A stretch of DNA of 7,618 bases from a bacterium (GTDB taxonomy: Bacteria; Thermosulfidibacterota; Thermosulfidibacteria; Thermosulfidibacterales; JALWSI01), in NCBI GenBank assembly GCA_027080315.1, contig JALWSI010000064.1, forward strand, positions 1 to 7,618. Direction: 5' to 3'. A model generated the notes under the pieces. It was not told the DNA's origin and ran no database searches. It saw only the letters and a program-made list of their open reading frames with translations. The position numbers were made by a program, and so were the translations under genes. Positions 6,592 to 7,618 of the stretch are shown here, piece after piece; within the stretch, counting starts at the first letter, position 1; the number at the start of each line of letters is the position of its first letter.

Positions 6592-7185
6592 ATGGAGCTG
6601 CTGGGTGAGATCTACCCCAAGAGGGTGCTGCTCAAAAACGGTAGATGGGTGACTCTTCGTCCCCTTCAGAGAGACGACGTTGACCCCCTCTACCAGTTCT
6701 TTCTCACCTCTGTCTCTGAAGAGGAGCTGCTCCTGCTGAAGCACAACGTGAAGGACAGGTTTCTCATTGAGTCTTGGTGTACCAACCTGAACTACGAAAG
6801 GGTGCTTCCCTTGGTTGCCATCACCGACGAGGGAAACATCATCGGAGAGGCCACCCTTCACCGCACCGAGTTTGGGTGGTCTTCAAGGATTGCCAAGATA
6901 CGATGCGTCACCTGCAACAGATGCAGGGGTATGGGGCTTGGCAAGACCCTCTTCTCAGAGCTGCTCATGATCGCCAGACAGGAGGGTAAGGAGAAGGTGT
7001 GGGGAGAGATCCTCTCTTCCCAACTTGCACCTGCCGCCATGCTGAAACAGCTTGGGTTTGAACGGGTTGCGGTCATTCCAGGCTTGGCCCGGGATCTCTT
7101 CGGAGCAACCCACGACCTGTGGATCTACATCTACGACTTCACCAAGGAAGAGGCTATGAAACAGGCCCACGAGGATGCTTATTGA
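6592..7185 (+). CDS. GNAT-family N-acetyltransferase
   Basis: A 197-residue cytoplasmic protein of the Gcn5-related acetyltransferase fold, which transfers an acetyl group from acetyl-CoA to an amine. It opens with the usual first strand [18 protein letters not shown] (20-37), and has [15 protein letters not shown] (75-89) as the central strands. The acetyl-CoA pyrophosphate loop is RGMGLG (112-117, pattern RxxGxG) followed by [15 protein letters not shown], and the last strands are [14 protein letters not shown] (151-164) and [10 protein letters not shown]. The substrate cannot be told; the overall form resembles protein or small-molecule acetyltransferases of the Pat/YncA type. An unusual feature is a CX2CX2C cluster (C105, C108, C111) directly before the cofactor loop. 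The gene diverges from the small-ORF/dprA operon and is followed 16 nt later by pyrC, so the two are probably cotranscribed. The start at 6592 has a good ribosome-binding site; the 34-residue upstream extension from TTG 6490 has no GNAT similarity. Confidence 0.88.
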   Translation: MELLGEIYPKRVLLKNGRWVTLRPLQRDDVDPLYQFFLTSVSEEELLLLKHNVKDRFLIESWCTNLNYERVLPLVAITDEGNIIGEATLHRTEFGWSSRIAKIRCVTCNRCRGMGLGKTLFSELLMIARQEGKEKVWGEILSSQLAPAAMLKQLGFERVAVIPGLARDLFGATHDLWIYIYDFTKEEAMKQAHEDAY

Positions 7186-7189
7186 TGTC

Positions 7190-7195
7190 AGGAGA
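7190..7195 (+). promoter_or_regulatory. Shine-Dalgarno site of pyrC
   Basis: AGGAGA lies 6 nt before the ATG at 7202. It favours that start over an in-frame ATG at 7175, which overlaps the end of the acetyltransferase gene and has only GAGG directly adjoining it. Confidence 0.65.
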
Positions 7196-7201
7196 AGAGA
7201 G

Positions 7202-7618
7202 ATGCCGCTCTTAATCAAAGGTGGAAGGGTGATTGATCCCGGTTCGGGGATTGACGGGGTGATGGATGTGCTTGTGGAGAATGGGCGGATCACCGCCGTT
7301 GCCCCGCAGATAGAAGCAGAGGCAGAGGTTATCAACGCAAAGGGCCTCTGGGTTCTGCCGGGACTGGTGGACATACACGTCCACTTCAGGGAACCAGGCT
7401 ACGAGTACAAAGAGACCATTGCCACAGGATCCGCAGCGGCCTTGGCAGGGGGGTTCACCCAGGTCTGTTGTATGGCAAACACCATGCCTGTGAACGACAC
7501 GGGGGCCATAACCGCCTTCATTCTGCAACGGGGAAGGGAGGCACAGGGGGCAATAGTGCACCCTGTGGGAGCCGTCACCAAGGGGCTCAAAGGAGAGAGC
7601 CTTGCAGAGATGGGAGAC
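7202..7618 (+). CDS. pyrC: dihydroorotase, N-terminal part (3' end beyond window)
   Basis: The first 139 codons of a class I (long-type) dihydroorotase, the zinc amidohydrolase that cyclises carbamoyl-aspartate to dihydroorotate in pyrimidine synthesis. The N-terminus is the small beta-sandwich typical of amidohydrolases ([20 protein letters not shown]). It is followed by the metal site [19 protein letters not shown] with H59, H61 and R63, and then [20 protein letters not shown] with the conserved substrate-contact N93. The catalytic Asp and the later metal ligands lie past the window. Allantoinase and hydantoinase share the fold, but [10 protein letters not shown] plus ANTMPVND is characteristic of bacterial PyrC. 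The ATG at 7202 is preferred on its ribosome-binding site; ATG 7175 would add 9 residues and overlap the upstream gene by 11 nt. The gene lies 16 nt after the GNAT gene and is probably in the same transcript. pyrB is not in view. Confidence 0.95.
   Translation, partial: MPLLIKGGRVIDPGSGIDGVMDVLVENGRITAVAPQIEAEAEVINAKGLWVLPGLVDIHVHFREPGYEYKETIATGSAAALAGGFTQVCCMANTMPVNDTGAITAFILQRGREAQGAIVHPVGAVTKGLKGESLAEMGD

Overview
The window is densely packed bacterial chromosome with moderate GC content. It reads as two divergent transcription units that meet at one 137-bp intergenic region (6455-6591). Everything to the left lies on the minus strand: a 41-residue membrane protein, dprA (DNA-processing protein), topA (DNA topoisomerase I), a FapA/DUF342-family protein, and the N-terminal 393 codons of a tandem GAF-type protein that leaves the window at base 1. 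Everything to the right lies on the plus strand: a GNAT acetyltransferase followed by the 5' part of pyrC (dihydroorotase), which leaves the window at base 7618.

The minus-strand genes overlap end to end. The small ORF and dprA share ATGA, dprA and topA share GTGA, topA and the FapA-like gene share ATGCCTAA, and the FapA-like gene and the GAF gene share ATGATTGA. This indicates one operon with translational coupling. The first gene has a strong Shine-Dalgarno site and a 41-codon reading frame that ends exactly on the dprA start codon. Several start codons were set from ribosome-binding sites and overlaps rather than from the longest open frame: the FapA-like gene at 3176, dprA at 6332, the acetyltransferase at 6592 and pyrC at 7202. 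topA starts with GTG.

Functionally, dprA and topA are housekeeping DNA genes (loading of single-stranded DNA onto RecA, and relaxation of negative supercoils), and pyrC belongs to de novo pyrimidine synthesis. The FapA-like and GAF proteins are less expected partners and hint at a signalling or cell-surface/motility link, but that is inference from position only. The intergenic region carries a perfect 8-bp inverted repeat with an 11-nt spacer, placed so that a bound regulator could affect the leftward promoter and perhaps the rightward one.

The organism cannot be named from the sequence. Gram-negative-type gene content, abundant AGG/AGA arginine codons, purine-rich coding strands and almost no intergenic space would suit an anaerobic or thermophilic lineage such as Desulfobacterota or its relatives, but this is a weak guess. 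I saw no tRNA, rRNA, CRISPR array, insertion sequence or prophage signal, and no gene-free stretch over 300 bases.
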